Shown here: positions 23,740 through 31,419 of the stretch, one piece after another | Layout: every line of letters begins with the position of its first letter | Numbering within the stretch: position 1 is the first letter of the stretch | Assembly: GCA_036554605.1 (NCBI GenBank) | Contig: DATBMY010000076.1 | Coordinates: 1-32,469 of the forward strand | Direction: 5' to 3' | DNA length: 32,469 bases | DNA from: DATBMY01 sp036554605 | GTDB taxonomy: Bacteria > Acidobacteriota > Blastocatellia > UBA7656 | Made by a program: the position numbers and the translations under genes | Notes under the pieces: model-generated | Told to the model about the DNA's origin: nothing | The model's database searches: none | What the model saw: the letters and a program-made list of their open reading frames with translations, nothing else

Positions 23740-24876
23740 TCAGTCGCGCTGGTCGAGCGGAATGTATTTCAACCCGCGCGGGCCAACCCATTCGGCGCGC
23801 GGGCGTATCAGCCGGTTATTCTCGTATTGTTCGAGTATGTGCGCCGTCCAGCCCGATATGCGGCTGCAGGCGAATATTGGCGTGAAAAGATCGGTCGGCA
23901 GCCCGAGCGCGTAATACGTCGAGGCAGAGTAGAAGTCGACGTTCGGGTTCAGGTTCTTTTCGCGCATCACGACCTCTTCCATCTTTCGCGACATGTCGTA
24001 CCACTTCTTTTGGCCCGAGCGCTCGCCCAGCTGCCGGGACATCTCGCGCAGGTGCGTTGCGCGCGGGTCTTCTGTGCGATAGACGCGGTGGCCGAATCCC
24101 ATGATCTTCACCTTGTTGTCGAGCTGGCGCGTGGTCCACTCCTCGACGTTTTCGAGCGAGCCGATTTCGAGCAGGTTCTTGATGACTCCTTCGTTCGCCC
24201 CTCCGTGCAGAGGTCCCTTGAGCGCGCCGATGGCCGAAACGACCGCCGAGTACATATCCGATAGCGTGGCGGCCGTAACTCTCGCCGCGAAGGTCGAGGC
24301 GTTCAGCTCGTGGTCCGCGTGCAGTACGAAGGCCAGGTCCATCGTGCGGGTCGCTACATCGTCGGGTTCCGAGCCGTTGAGCGTGTAGAGAAAGTTTCCT
24401 GCTATCGAGAGGTCCGGGCGCGGCTCGACGGGTTCCTGCCCGTTGCGCAGGCGCTGGAAGGTTGTCACTATGGTCGGGAACTTGGCCACTAGCCTTATCG
24501 CTTTACGGATGTTCGCCTCTCGCGACATAACATTGGCTTCCGCGTCATAGAAAGAGAGCGCCGAGACGACGGTTCGGAGCATGTCCATCGGGTTTGCGTC
24601 TTTCGGGATTTCGCGAATCAGCCTCTGTATATCGGCGGGCAGCTTCATCTCGCGGCTGATCTGCCGCTTCAACTCGTCAAGCTCCGCGCGCGCCGGGAGC
24701 TTGAGGTTCCATAAAAGGTATATAACTTCCTCAAAAGTTGAATATTGTGCGAGGTCATGAATGTCGTAACCGGCGTAGATCAGGCGGCCCTCATTGCCGT
24801 TGACGTCGCTGATCGAAGACTGCGCGGCAACGACCCCTTCGAGGCCAGCCTTGGCAACATTGGCTTCACTCGACAT
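23740..24876 (-). CDS. Citrate synthase
   Basis: This enzyme condenses oxaloacetate and acetyl-CoA to citrate. At 378 residues it is the short, dimeric-type form shared with 2-methylcitrate synthases. Catalytic landmarks are GPLHGGANEGV (first His), MGFGHRVYRTEDPRA (second His) and NVDFYSASTYYALGLP (catalytic Asp), followed by SRISGWTAHILEQYE. The length and the absence of an N-terminal NADH-binding domain argue against the allosteric Gram-negative form. Propionate-cycle genes (prpB, prpD) are not nearby, so citrate synthase is preferred over methylcitrate synthase. AAAGGA about 10 bases before ATG supports the start. Confidence 0.93.
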   Translation of the reverse strand: MSSEANVAKAGLEGVVAAQSSISDVNGNEGRLIYAGYDIHDLAQYSTFEEVIYLLWNLKLPARAELDELKRQISREMKLPADIQRLIREIPKDANPMDMLRTVVSALSFYDAEANVMSREANIRKAIRLVAKFPTIVTTFQRLRNGQEPVEPRPDLSIAGNFLYTLNGSEPDDVATRTMDLAFVLHADHELNASTFAARVTAATLSDMYSAVVSAIGALKGPLHGGANEGVIKNLLEIGSLENVEEWTTRQLDNKVKIMGFGHRVYRTEDPRATHLREMSRQLGERSGQKKWYDMSRKMEEVVMREKNLNPNVDFYSASTYYALGLPTDLFTPIFACSRISGWTAHILEQYENNRLIRPRAEWVGPRGLKYIPLDQRD

Positions 24877-24984
24877 CTCTTTTTTTTCCTTTCAGCCTGC
24901 TTTGATAAACTCTTTTTCGATTTCAGTCCAATAACTAAGAATAGACTCCGCACGCTGGCATGTCAACGAAGCCATCCGGTGACT

Positions 24985-25782
24985 TTATGGCAGCGTAACC
25001 TCCACTTCGATGCCGCGGCGACCCTCGGTAATTCGCGCGGCGCTTTGTCGCGGCACGGCAAGTTCCAGAAACCCGGCGCTGCCGAAATAAGCGAATAATT
25101 CGCCCTGCTCGGCCTCCGCGTAGTGAGTCAGCACGCGCGCCGCTTCGTGCTTGCCTACCCGCACGCGCGCAAGCCTTGCACGCTCTTCGCCCAGCTCGCT
25201 GGCGGTGATATTCGTTATGAGATTTCCAAAGCGGTCTGTATGGATAATCGCCCCGCGAATATGTTTCTCGGACATAACGATTGGGGTAGGCGTATTGAAG
25301 CGCACGGGGTCGGTTATCTCTTCGCCCATCATTTTCCAGTCGACGAGCTTTGACACGTATGCGGCGCATGGGGCGAAGATGTCGCGTCCATGAAATGTAT
25401 TAGATACGGGCGCTCGGAAATAATGCTCGGCCCGCAGGTGAACCACGCGGTTGACATGCTCGCGCTGGTATATGTAGCTGAAGACGCCGTTGTCCGGGCC
25501 GATAAAGTTATACGCATCGGTCATCACAAGGATAGGGCGCCGCGACGAACCGACGCCGGGGTCGACGACGACGGTGTGTATGGTCATCCGCGGAAAATCC
25601 TTGTAACAACAGAGCAACGTGAAGGCCGCGCTGTAAATGTCGTGCGGCGGTATCTGGTGGGTCAGGTCTATGATCTCGGCCGCCGGATTAATCGAATAGA
25701 TCGTCCCCTTCATCGCCGGGACGTAGTAATCCGATTCGCCGAAGTCCGTCGTCAGCGTTATGAAAACTTTTCTCTCAGTCAT
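24985..25782 (-). CDS. SAM hydroxide adenosyltransferase (SAM hydrolase, DUF62)
   Basis: This 265-residue enzyme belongs to the fluorinase/chlorinase fold family, whose common bacterial members split S-adenosylmethionine with water into adenosine and methionine. Motifs are ITLTTDFGESDYYVPAMKG (about 8-26), VVVDPGVGSSRRP (about 71-83), FIGPDNGVF (about 93-101), NTFHGRDIFAPCAA (about 128-141) and the C-terminal DRFGNLITNI. The fluorinase-specific chloride/fluoride loop is not apparent, so hydrolase is preferred. ATG 25782 is chosen because GGAG lies 6 bases upstream; GTG 25794 is the alternative. It is transcribed alone. Confidence 0.9.
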   Translation of the reverse strand: MTERKVFITLTTDFGESDYYVPAMKGTIYSINPAAEIIDLTHQIPPHDIYSAAFTLLCCYKDFPRMTIHTVVVDPGVGSSRRPILVMTDAYNFIGPDNGVFSYIYQREHVNRVVHLRAEHYFRAPVSNTFHGRDIFAPCAAYVSKLVDWKMMGEEITDPVRFNTPTPIVMSEKHIRGAIIHTDRFGNLITNITASELGEERARLARVRVGKHEAARVLTHYAEAEQGELFAYFGSAGFLELAVPRQSAARITEGRRGIEVEVTLP

Positions 25783-25857
25783 TGATCGCTCCACGGGGCT
25801 GGCATAACAGGCAGGGGCATTAAAATTGTAACCTACAGGGCAAGAGTTCCCATAAGT

Positions 25858-26271
25858 TTAAATCATATCGAGCATAAGGCGGTCGTAATCGTAGCTGAGA
25901 CGGCGGCGCGCCTCTTCGATGCTGACCCACTCGACCTGATCGGTCTCATCGCCCGTGGGGGCGAGACTCCCCGATAGCGGCTCCATCAAAAAGTAATAGA
26001 CCGTCTTTTGCAGCCTCACGCCCTTGCGAGAGGTTATGGGGTAGCGAGCTTCGCCCAGCTTGCGAATTATTCCGCACAGCAGGCCGGTCTCTTCCCTCAC
26101 CTCGCGCACAGCGGTCTCTTCTGTGGTCTCAGTCTGTTTAGTCTTCCCCTTGGGCCAGGACCAGTCATCATACCTCGGCCGGTGAACTATCAAAACGCGC
26201 TCGCCCTCTTCACCCGACCTGTCAATGACCACGCCGCCCGACGCGGTCTGCTCCTTATCACCATTTCCCAT
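25858..26271 (-). CDS. Nudix hydrolase
   Basis: This 137-residue enzyme has a perfect Nudix box: G-x5-E-x7-REV-x-EE-x-G-L, starting at the GKTKQTE segment (about 42-64). The leading piece VVIDRSGEEGERVLIVHRPRYDDWSWPKGK resembles diadenosine-polyphosphate hydrolases and MutT-like enzymes, in which the W-x-x-P-K-G motif precedes the box. Ap4A-type or damaged-nucleotide cleavage is therefore plausible. It is divergent from the thioesterase gene, sharing an 85-base spacer. Confidence 0.92.
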   Translation of the reverse strand: MGNGDKEQTASGGVVIDRSGEEGERVLIVHRPRYDDWSWPKGKTKQTETTEETAVREVREETGLLCGIIRKLGEARYPITSRKGVRLQKTVYYFLMEPLSGSLAPTGDETDQVEWVSIEEARRRLSYDYDRLMLDMI

Positions 26272-26317
26272 GCGATTGAAAGTAGCATCCCTGGCCGGAA
26301 AGTAAAACCTTACGGGT

Positions 26318-26347
26318 TTGACACTCTTTTGAAAAATTCATTAGGCT
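26318..26347 (+). promoter_or_regulatory. Promoter of the thioesterase-HDAC operon, probably giving a leaderless mRNA
   Basis: Perfect TTGACA (26318-26323), an 18-base spacer and TAGGCT (26342-26347; 3 of 6, with the key T-A and final T). Transcription would begin near 26354, only a few bases before ATG 26357, and no ribosome site lies in between. Confidence 0.5.
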
Positions 26348-26356
26348 CATAAACGT

Positions 26357-26767
26357 ATGGCAGAATCTCTCAACGAAAATACGCAAGTAAAGCCCTGCGC
26401 CGACCCGGCCATCAGGACAACCTTGATGCCTAAGGACACCAACGCGCACGGCACGATATTCGGCGGCGTCATCTTGAGCTACATAGACATCGCCGCCGCC
26501 ATCGAGGTCCGCAAGCATACGCTCAAGCGCATAGTGACCAAGGCCATGCACGAAGTCGTCTTCGTCGCGCCGGTATTCGTGGGCGATCTGGTCAGCTTTT
26601 ACACGGAGCTTGTGCGAATAGGCCGCACTTCGATAACGGTCAAGGTAGCCGTGGAAGCCGACCGCATCAACAACCCGGGCGAAAAGGTGCGAGTCACCGA
26701 GGCCGAAGTCGTCTATGTAGCAGTCGATGAAAACCGGCGGCCCGTACCCGTTCGCGACGAAACATAA
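26357..26767 (+). CDS. Acyl-CoA thioesterase, hotdog fold (YciA/BFIT type)
   Basis: This 136-residue hotdog protein hydrolyses acyl-CoA esters. The signature is PKDTNAHGTIFGGVILSYIDIAAAI (about 22-46), in which the Asn-x-HG-T-IFGG block precedes the central hotdog helix. Then follow a KAMHEVVFVAPVFVGDLVSFYTELVRIGRTSI-like strand region (about 61-95) and an EVVYVAVDENRRPVPV end. Length and motif match the YciA-like single-domain subfamily. Its TAA stop (26765-26767) is immediately followed by the ATG of the deacetylase gene, so the two are one operon with coupled translation. No ribosome site precedes its own ATG. Confidence 0.92.
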   Translation: MAESLNENTQVKPCADPAIRTTLMPKDTNAHGTIFGGVILSYIDIAAAIEVRKHTLKRIVTKAMHEVVFVAPVFVGDLVSFYTELVRIGRTSITVKVAVEADRINNPGEKVRVTEAEVVYVAVDENRRPVPVRDET

Positions 26768-27673
26768 ATGCGCGCCTTCTACTCAGACCGCTACGTAATA
26801 GAGCTGCCGGACGGGCACCGCTTCCCGATAATCAAGTACGCGATGATACGGCAGAGGCTTGCGGCCGAAGGAGTGCTTTCCCGTCACGAGATAATCGAGC
26901 CGAAGCTCGCCGGCCGCGACGAGATATTGCTGGTTCATTCGGCGCAGTATTACGACAGGCTTGTCGCGGGTGAGCTGACCGAGAGTGAGATCCGCCGTCT
27001 CGGCCTGCCGTGGTCCGAGCAACTCGTCGGCCGCTCGCGCGCTTCGGTTGCCGGCACGGTCGAGGCGGCCCGCGCCGCGCTCGAAGACGGGGCGGGCGCG
27101 AACCTAGGGGGCGGCACCCACCATGCCTTTCGCGATCGCGGAGAAGGCTTCTGCGTGCTCAATGACATTGCGGTGGCAATCTCCGTGCTGAGGGCCGAGC
27201 GCCTTATAAACCGCGCGGCGGTCATCGACTGCGATGTTCATCAAGGCAACGGAACGGCGGCGATATTCGCGAATGACGCGGAGGTCTTTACGCTCTCTTT
27301 TCACGGCGAGAAGAATTACCCGCTCGTAAAGCAGCAGAGCACGCTCGACGTTGCGCTCGCCGACCAGACGGCTGACGACGAATACCTCGCATTGCTCGAA
27401 AACCACCTTGCGGTTGTCTTCGACCGCTTCCGGCCAGAGGCGGTCTTTTATCAGGGGGGCGTTGATCCTTACTACGATGACCGCCTGGGCAGGCTCTCGC
27501 TGACGCTCGAAGGGTTAAGACAGCGCGACCTGCTCGTAATGGAAGGGTGCCGTCGAAGAAATATCCCGTGCGTGATCACGCTGGGCGGCGGCTACGCCCG
27601 CGACGTAGCCGATACGGTCGAGGGTCATGTCAATACGATAAAGGCCGCGCGCGAAGTATTCGGCGCTTCATGA
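26768..27673 (+). CDS. Histone-deacetylase-family amidohydrolase (AcuC/HDAC)
   Basis: This 301-residue zinc enzyme removes acyl groups from lysine or polyamine amines in its characterised relatives. Visible active-site pieces are GGGTHHAF (paired His, about 116-123), EGFCVLNDIAVA, the zinc ligands in DCDVHQGNGT (about 155-164), the third ligand in QGGVDPYYDDRLG, and the catalytic Tyr in TLGGGYARDV. Bacterial targets include acetyl-CoA synthetase (AcuC) and acetylpolyamines; the target here is not evident. The ATG follows the thioesterase stop with no spacer. The pairing of acyl-CoA hydrolysis with deacylation suggests a shared role in acyl-group turnover (inference). Confidence 0.93.
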   Translation: MRAFYSDRYVIELPDGHRFPIIKYAMIRQRLAAEGVLSRHEIIEPKLAGRDEILLVHSAQYYDRLVAGELTESEIRRLGLPWSEQLVGRSRASVAGTVEAARAALEDGAGANLGGGTHHAFRDRGEGFCVLNDIAVAISVLRAERLINRAAVIDCDVHQGNGTAAIFANDAEVFTLSFHGEKNYPLVKQQSTLDVALADQTADDEYLALLENHLAVVFDRFRPEAVFYQGGVDPYYDDRLGRLSLTLEGLRQRDLLVMEGCRRRNIPCVITLGGGYARDVADTVEGHVNTIKAAREVFGAS

Positions 27674-27775
27674 AAGATGAAGCGATTTGAACTGACCGAG
27701 TCTGCTCTGCGTATCAATGAGAGGTGGCCGCGGCCGCACATTCAGAGTTAATATCGAAGTAAGGAGCAACAGATC

Positions 27776-28762
27776 ATGCCGAGCAAGCTCGACGAAATAA
27801 AGCGGCGCGCCGAAGAAGCAGCGCGCCGGCTGGACGAGAAATACGACATAAAGACCAAAATCGACCGGGGCGCGCGCGCCACCACGGATGCGCTCAGAAA
27901 GGGAGCCGATGTCGCGACATCGAAGCTGGACGAGGCGCGCGAAGAAGTTTCGCGCCTTGACCGCGAGCACCGCGTCAGCGAGCGCATAGGCGAAAGCGCT
28001 CGCCGGGCCAGTCGCGCGGCCGAAGATGCCCTGCGCAGTTCCGACATAAAAAAAAAGGCCGGTGAGGCGGTAAATGACGCGAAAGAGAAAGCGACCGATA
28101 TGTTCGGCGAAGCCCGGCGTTATTATGAAAGCGCGACCGGCGCGGCCGGCGCGGCGCGAGCGGCGACAAAGCTTCCCGCATCGCTCGTAGGCGCGGTGCG
28201 CAAGGCTCGCCGTTGGGCGAAAGAGAATCCGGGCAAAGCAGCCGTGGTCTCGCTCGCGTTTGTCGCGGGCACGCGCGCGGGCTCGGCCTTTTCGGCGCTC
28301 GACGTAACGCTTCTGGGCGCGGGCGGCGCGGGCAACTGGCTTTTTCATTCGGCCCTCGCCCCTTATGGGCTTAGAAAGCTCGCCGAAAAATACGAGTCAC
28401 ACCTCAAGCGCCAGGAAGAACTGCTCAAAGACGGCAAGCTAACCGAAGCCGAGCGCGACCGGTTGAAGTTTCAGCGCGACGCCGCAAAGTACGTAGGGGC
28501 GCCGCTGCTCGGAGCATTCAGCATTGCCGCGGGCGCGGGTCTTGTAGCCGAAGCATTCACAGGCGCGGCCGTTACCGGCGCGCCCATAAGCCTCGTGCTC
28601 GGCGGCAACCCGCTGCTTTCGAGCATCTGGCTTTTCGGCAACGGAATAATCTGTTTCCACAACGGGTATAAGTTTTTCATGATGGCGCTCGCCGACCAGG
28701 AAGAAGTCGCTCGCGTTGTGCGCGACATAAAAGGGTTGCTGCCGGCCGCCTCCGAAGGATGA
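27776..28762 (+). CDS. Hypothetical protein: LEA/apolipoprotein-like amphipathic region plus membrane segments
   Basis: This is a 328-residue protein I do not recognise. Residues 1-135 are highly charged, Ala-rich and almost free of Pro and Gly breaks: long amphipathic helices resembling LEA or apolipoprotein-type repeats (for example KKKAGEAVNDAKEKATD, about 90-106). A basic linker RKARRWAKENPGK (about 142-154) leads to hydrophobic stretches near 155-175, 178-195, 240-265 and 275-310, so the C-terminal half is probably embedded in or attached to membrane. A second charged segment (205-235) lies between. A role in membrane protection or organisation is possible, but there is no direct evidence. 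AAGGAG (27761-27766) supports the start. It lies 102 bases after the deacetylase gene. Confidence 0.8.
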   Translation: MPSKLDEIKRRAEEAARRLDEKYDIKTKIDRGARATTDALRKGADVATSKLDEAREEVSRLDREHRVSERIGESARRASRAAEDALRSSDIKKKAGEAVNDAKEKATDMFGEARRYYESATGAAGAARAATKLPASLVGAVRKARRWAKENPGKAAVVSLAFVAGTRAGSAFSALDVTLLGAGGAGNWLFHSALAPYGLRKLAEKYESHLKRQEELLKDGKLTEAERDRLKFQRDAAKYVGAPLLGAFSIAAGAGLVAEAFTGAAVTGAPISLVLGGNPLLSSIWLFGNGIICFHNGYKFFMMALADQEEVARVVRDIKGLLPAASEG

Positions 28763-28766
28763 GTTT

Positions 28767-28797
28767 GGATTTGAAATCTCGAATTTGAAATCTCAAA
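28767..28797. repeat. Short AT-rich 14-base-period repeat at a translation start
   Basis: TTTGAAATCTC occurs at 28770-28780 and again at 28784-28794, giving a 14-base period identical to that of the repeat at 13912-13950. It fills the spacer between the preceding stop and homoserine dehydrogenase and contains the TTG that best serves as that gene's start. Confidence 0.7.
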
Positions 28798-29810
28798 GCA
28801 CGAAACATAATAGCTTTCGCAATCTAAAAGTCGCTCTTATCGGGTTCGGCAATGTCGGCCGCTCGTTCTGCCGCTACATCGAGAGAGCCGAGGCCGGGCG
28901 GCCGGTTCGCATCGCCGCGATTGCCGATAGCAGCGGCGGCCTCCTCCTCGATGAGACGGACTCAATACAATTTTTAATCGCGCATAAAGAATCGGGGCGC
29001 AAGCTTGCCGAGTTCGCGCCCGAGCGCGCAATTCTCGATACGGCAGACTTTCTTCGCGCGGTCAAAGATTCGGGAGTCAGCTCGATCATAGAGTCGCTGC
29101 CTACACGCATAGAGCATGGCCGCCCGGCGCTCGATCTCAATAAAGCCGCGCTGGAGATGGGGATGAGCCTCGTCACCGTTGATAAAGGTCCCGTCGTTCA
29201 CGGATATGAAGCTTTGAAGCAATCCGCGCGGGCAGGCGGCGCGCGGTTCGCTTTCAGCGGAACTACCGGGGTCGCTATACCGGATGAATTGCGCGCTAGG
29301 CGTGTGCTTGAGATTAGAGGCGTGCTAAACGGCACGACGAACTACATACTGACCGAGATGCAGGAAGGCGGAATGTCGTTTGAAGATGCGCTCGACAGGG
29401 CGCGGCGAGAGGGCATAGCGGAGCCCGACCCGCGACTCGACATCGAGGGCTGGGATACGGCTTCAAAGATTTTGATACTGGCAAAGGCGCTGATGGAGGC
29501 GGAGGTTCGTCTCGACGAGGTGGCGAGAATCGGCATTGGCCCCGACGTGCAATCACTGGTGGAGATAGGCCGCGCGTCTGCTCGCAAGGTGCGACTCGTA
29601 GGCCGGGCGCGCATATACCAGGGACGGGTGCGCGTAAGCGTCGCCCCGAAACTGATCGAGCGAGAGTCCCCGTTTTATACGGTCGCGGGCACGTCAAAGA
29701 CTGCCGTCTTCAGGACAGAGGCGGGCAGCGTGCTTGCCCACGCGCGGTCGGGCCGCGACGCAATCTCTCAAACCATCCTGGATGATCTGCTTAGGTTAGC
29801 TGAAATCTGA
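28785..29810 (+). CDS. Homoserine dehydrogenase (short form, no ACT domain)
   Basis: This enzyme reduces aspartate semialdehyde to homoserine in threonine and methionine synthesis. The Rossmann start is VALIGFGNVGRSFCRYI (about 16-32). The catalytic part has GVLNGTTNYILTEMQEGGMSF (about 178-198) and the EGIAEPDPRLDIEGWDTASKILILA block with the conserved acidic residues and catalytic Lys. At 341 residues it lacks the C-terminal ACT regulatory domain of the roughly 430-residue form, so feedback by threonine through that domain is absent. The only in-frame start before the fold is TTG 28785, which lies inside a repeat and has no good ribosome site. The 3' end overlaps the convergent helix-turn-helix gene by 15 bases. 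Confidence 0.9.
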   Translation: MKSQSTKHNSFRNLKVALIGFGNVGRSFCRYIERAEAGRPVRIAAIADSSGGLLLDETDSIQFLIAHKESGRKLAEFAPERAILDTADFLRAVKDSGVSSIIESLPTRIEHGRPALDLNKAALEMGMSLVTVDKGPVVHGYEALKQSARAGGARFAFSGTTGVAIPDELRARRVLEIRGVLNGTTNYILTEMQEGGMSFEDALDRARREGIAEPDPRLDIEGWDTASKILILAKALMEAEVRLDEVARIGIGPDVQSLVEIGRASARKVRLVGRARIYQGRVRVSVAPKLIERESPFYTVAGTSKTAVFRTEAGSVLAHARSGRDAISQTILDDLLRLAEI

Positions 29811-30071
29811 AAACAGGTCGTCGAATGAAAGCTGCGGGCTCGGCGCGCTCTCTTTATCGCCGTTGTCCGTGTCGGGCTTGCCGGTCTGCGCCGGGCGCAG
29901 CGCGCGCTGCACGTCGCGGAGATTGAACCGTATCAGCCGGTCCGTCAGCAGGACCGCGGGGATGCGCCCCGCCCGGCGCAGGCGGTGAATTGTCGATTCG
30001 CTCACCTGTAGAACTTCGGCAAGCTGGCGGGCGGTCAAAAACTCCACCGTTTTTTGTCGCTCTTCGGACAT
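29796..30071 (-). CDS. Small excisionase/MerR-like helix-turn-helix protein
   Basis: This 91-residue protein has an N-terminal DNA-binding domain of the HTH_17 type: EFLTARQLAEVLQVSESTIHRLRRAGRIPAVLLTDRLIRFNLRDVQRAL (key part about 10-58). The C-terminal 30 residues are acidic and disordered, ending QLSFDDLFSDFS. Such single-domain proteins act as transcription factors or recombination directionality factors; no integrase is nearby, so a regulator is preferred. Its ATG follows directly after the TAG of the upstream gene (30072-30074), so the two are translationally coupled and it may regulate that operon. Its stop overlaps the homoserine dehydrogenase 3' end by 15 bases. Confidence 0.82.
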   Translation of the reverse strand: MSEERQKTVEFLTARQLAEVLQVSESTIHRLRRAGRIPAVLLTDRLIRFNLRDVQRALRPAQTGKPDTDNGDKESAPSPQLSFDDLFSDFS

Positions 30072-30710
30072 CTATTTTTTCACCGGTTCCAGGTTGAATG
30101 CCAGCGGGACGGCTTCGTCCTCGTTGACCTCTACCGTCTTTGTCTCGGACTTATATCCGCCAAGCGTCGCCGTCAACTGATAGCGCGCCCGCGAGGGCGG
30201 CACGCGAAAGGCGAATTCGCCGCGGCTGTTGGTTATATAGTCGCGGCTGAAAGATTCGATCTTCTTTTTATCTTTGGCCTCTTCCTCGTTCGGCACTCGC
30301 ACCAGCCTCACGCGCACGCCCGCAAGCGACAGCCCGCCCGCGTCGAAGACCGCGCCTCGTATGAGCGAGGTGCGGCGCGCTTTTTGGAGCCTTATAGTCT
30401 TGAGCGTCGTCTCCTTGCCAGCTTCAACCTGCTGCATGGCGACGAGGTTCCCGCCCTGAAAACCTTCGGCGTCGAAGCTCACCGTATAATCATCGGCCTC
30501 AAGCTCGAAAGAGAAATTGCCAGCCTCGTCCGTTCGCGTCTCTTTTATCGAACGGTCGCGGCTGCGCATTACGCGGACTTCCGCCCCGGCAATCGGCTTC
30601 CCTTTTTCATTCTCGATCTTACCCTTGAGTGTGCCCGTCGTCTGCGCATGCGCGAGCGAGGACGCAAAAACGCATAATACCGTTAATACAATTGCCAGAA
30701 ACTTAATCAT
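30072..30710 (-). CDS. Exported protein with two carboxypeptidase-regulatory-like (CNA-B/TTR-like) domains
   Basis: This 212-residue protein has a signal peptide ending near AHAQ (about 22). Two tandem beta-sandwich domains follow, about 26-110 and 117-210. Each has the GTLKGKIENEKGKPIAGAEVRV or IRGAVFDAGGLSLAGVRVRL type opening and a TDEAGNFSF or NSRGEFAFRV turn. Such domains are structural, often on outer-membrane or TonB-linked proteins. ATG 30710 is chosen because a GGGGTGAG site lies about 6 bases upstream and the signal peptide then begins correctly; a start at 30812 would add 34 residues. It is the first gene of a two-gene unit with the helix-turn-helix protein and diverges from rsmD. 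Confidence 0.85.
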   Translation of the reverse strand: MIKFLAIVLTVLCVFASSLAHAQTTGTLKGKIENEKGKPIAGAEVRVMRSRDRSIKETRTDEAGNFSFELEADDYTVSFDAEGFQGGNLVAMQQVEAGKETTLKTIRLQKARRTSLIRGAVFDAGGLSLAGVRVRLVRVPNEEEAKDKKKIESFSRDYITNSRGEFAFRVPPSRARYQLTATLGGYKSETKTVEVNEDEAVPLAFNLEPVKK

Positions 30711-30820
30711 CGAACTCACCCCTTGATGTAGCGTGCGGCCAACCCGGTTCGTCTTGTTAAGTGATTTTGGGGGTTGACTCGCGCAAAAGTCAATCTTTGT
30801 TGTTATCATCAAGCTTGCTT

Positions 30821-31384
30821 ATGCGTGTGATCGGCGGCAAGTATCGAGGCAGAAGGCTCAGCGCGCCGGCGGGGCTCGAAGTGCGGCCAACGTCGGACCG
30901 CTTGCGCGAGACTCTTTTCAACATACTCGCGCCGCGCATAGAAGGAAGCCTTTTCCTCGATCTGTGCGCGGGGACCGGCGCGGTCGGGATAGAGGCGCTC
31001 AGCCGGGGCGCACTCGGGGCCGTCTTTATCGATCGCTCGCGGCGCTCGGCCGCCGCAATAGAGGCAAACCTCAAAACGGCAGGCATAAAAGAAGGCGCGG
31101 TCGTTAAAGTCCGCGACGCCGAGTCTGCTTTGAAGCGGCTTGCCGAAGATTCTATGAAATTCGACATAGTCTTTTTCGACCCGCCGTACTCGTCAGATAT
31201 TTACCCGCGCGTGATGCGTCTGCTCGGCGGCCTTCCGATTCTTTCGGATGATGCAATCGTAATCGTCGAGCACCGGGCGAAGACGAGACCCGAGCCCGTC
31301 TATGAACGGCTCAGCCTTTATCGCGAGGTGAAGCAAGGCGACTCGGCCCTGGCGTTTTACTCAGGTGCCGGGTCCATGTTATAA
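30821..31384 (+). CDS. rsmD: 16S rRNA (guanine-966 N2)-methyltransferase RsmD
   Basis: This 187-residue SAM-dependent enzyme methylates G966 of 16S rRNA in 30S assembly. The family opening MRVIGGKYRGRRLSAPAG is followed by VRPTSDRLRETLFNIL, the SAM-binding LDLCAGTGAVGIEALSRGA (about 48-66) and the catalytic DPPY in VFFDPPYSSD (about 114-123). ATG 30821 starts exactly at the family's conserved N-terminus; a start at 30761 would add 20 residues. coaD follows after 35 bases, the common rsmD-coaD arrangement. Confidence 0.95.
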   Translation: MRVIGGKYRGRRLSAPAGLEVRPTSDRLRETLFNILAPRIEGSLFLDLCAGTGAVGIEALSRGALGAVFIDRSRRSAAAIEANLKTAGIKEGAVVKVRDAESALKRLAEDSMKFDIVFFDPPYSSDIYPRVMRLLGGLPILSDDAIVIVEHRAKTRPEPVYERLSLYREVKQGDSALAFYSGAGSML

Positions 31385-31419
31385 AGCCTGCGCTTTCGCA
31401 AATCACCAGGAGATTATAC

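Noticed and set aside
29796..30071. Phage excisionase marking a prophage or integrative element
   Set aside because: No integrase, attachment-site duplication or phage genes lie nearby; a small regulator is simpler.
30774..30803. Promoter TTGACT-18-TGTTGT before rsmD
   Set aside because: The -35 is good but no convincing -10 exists at proper spacing.
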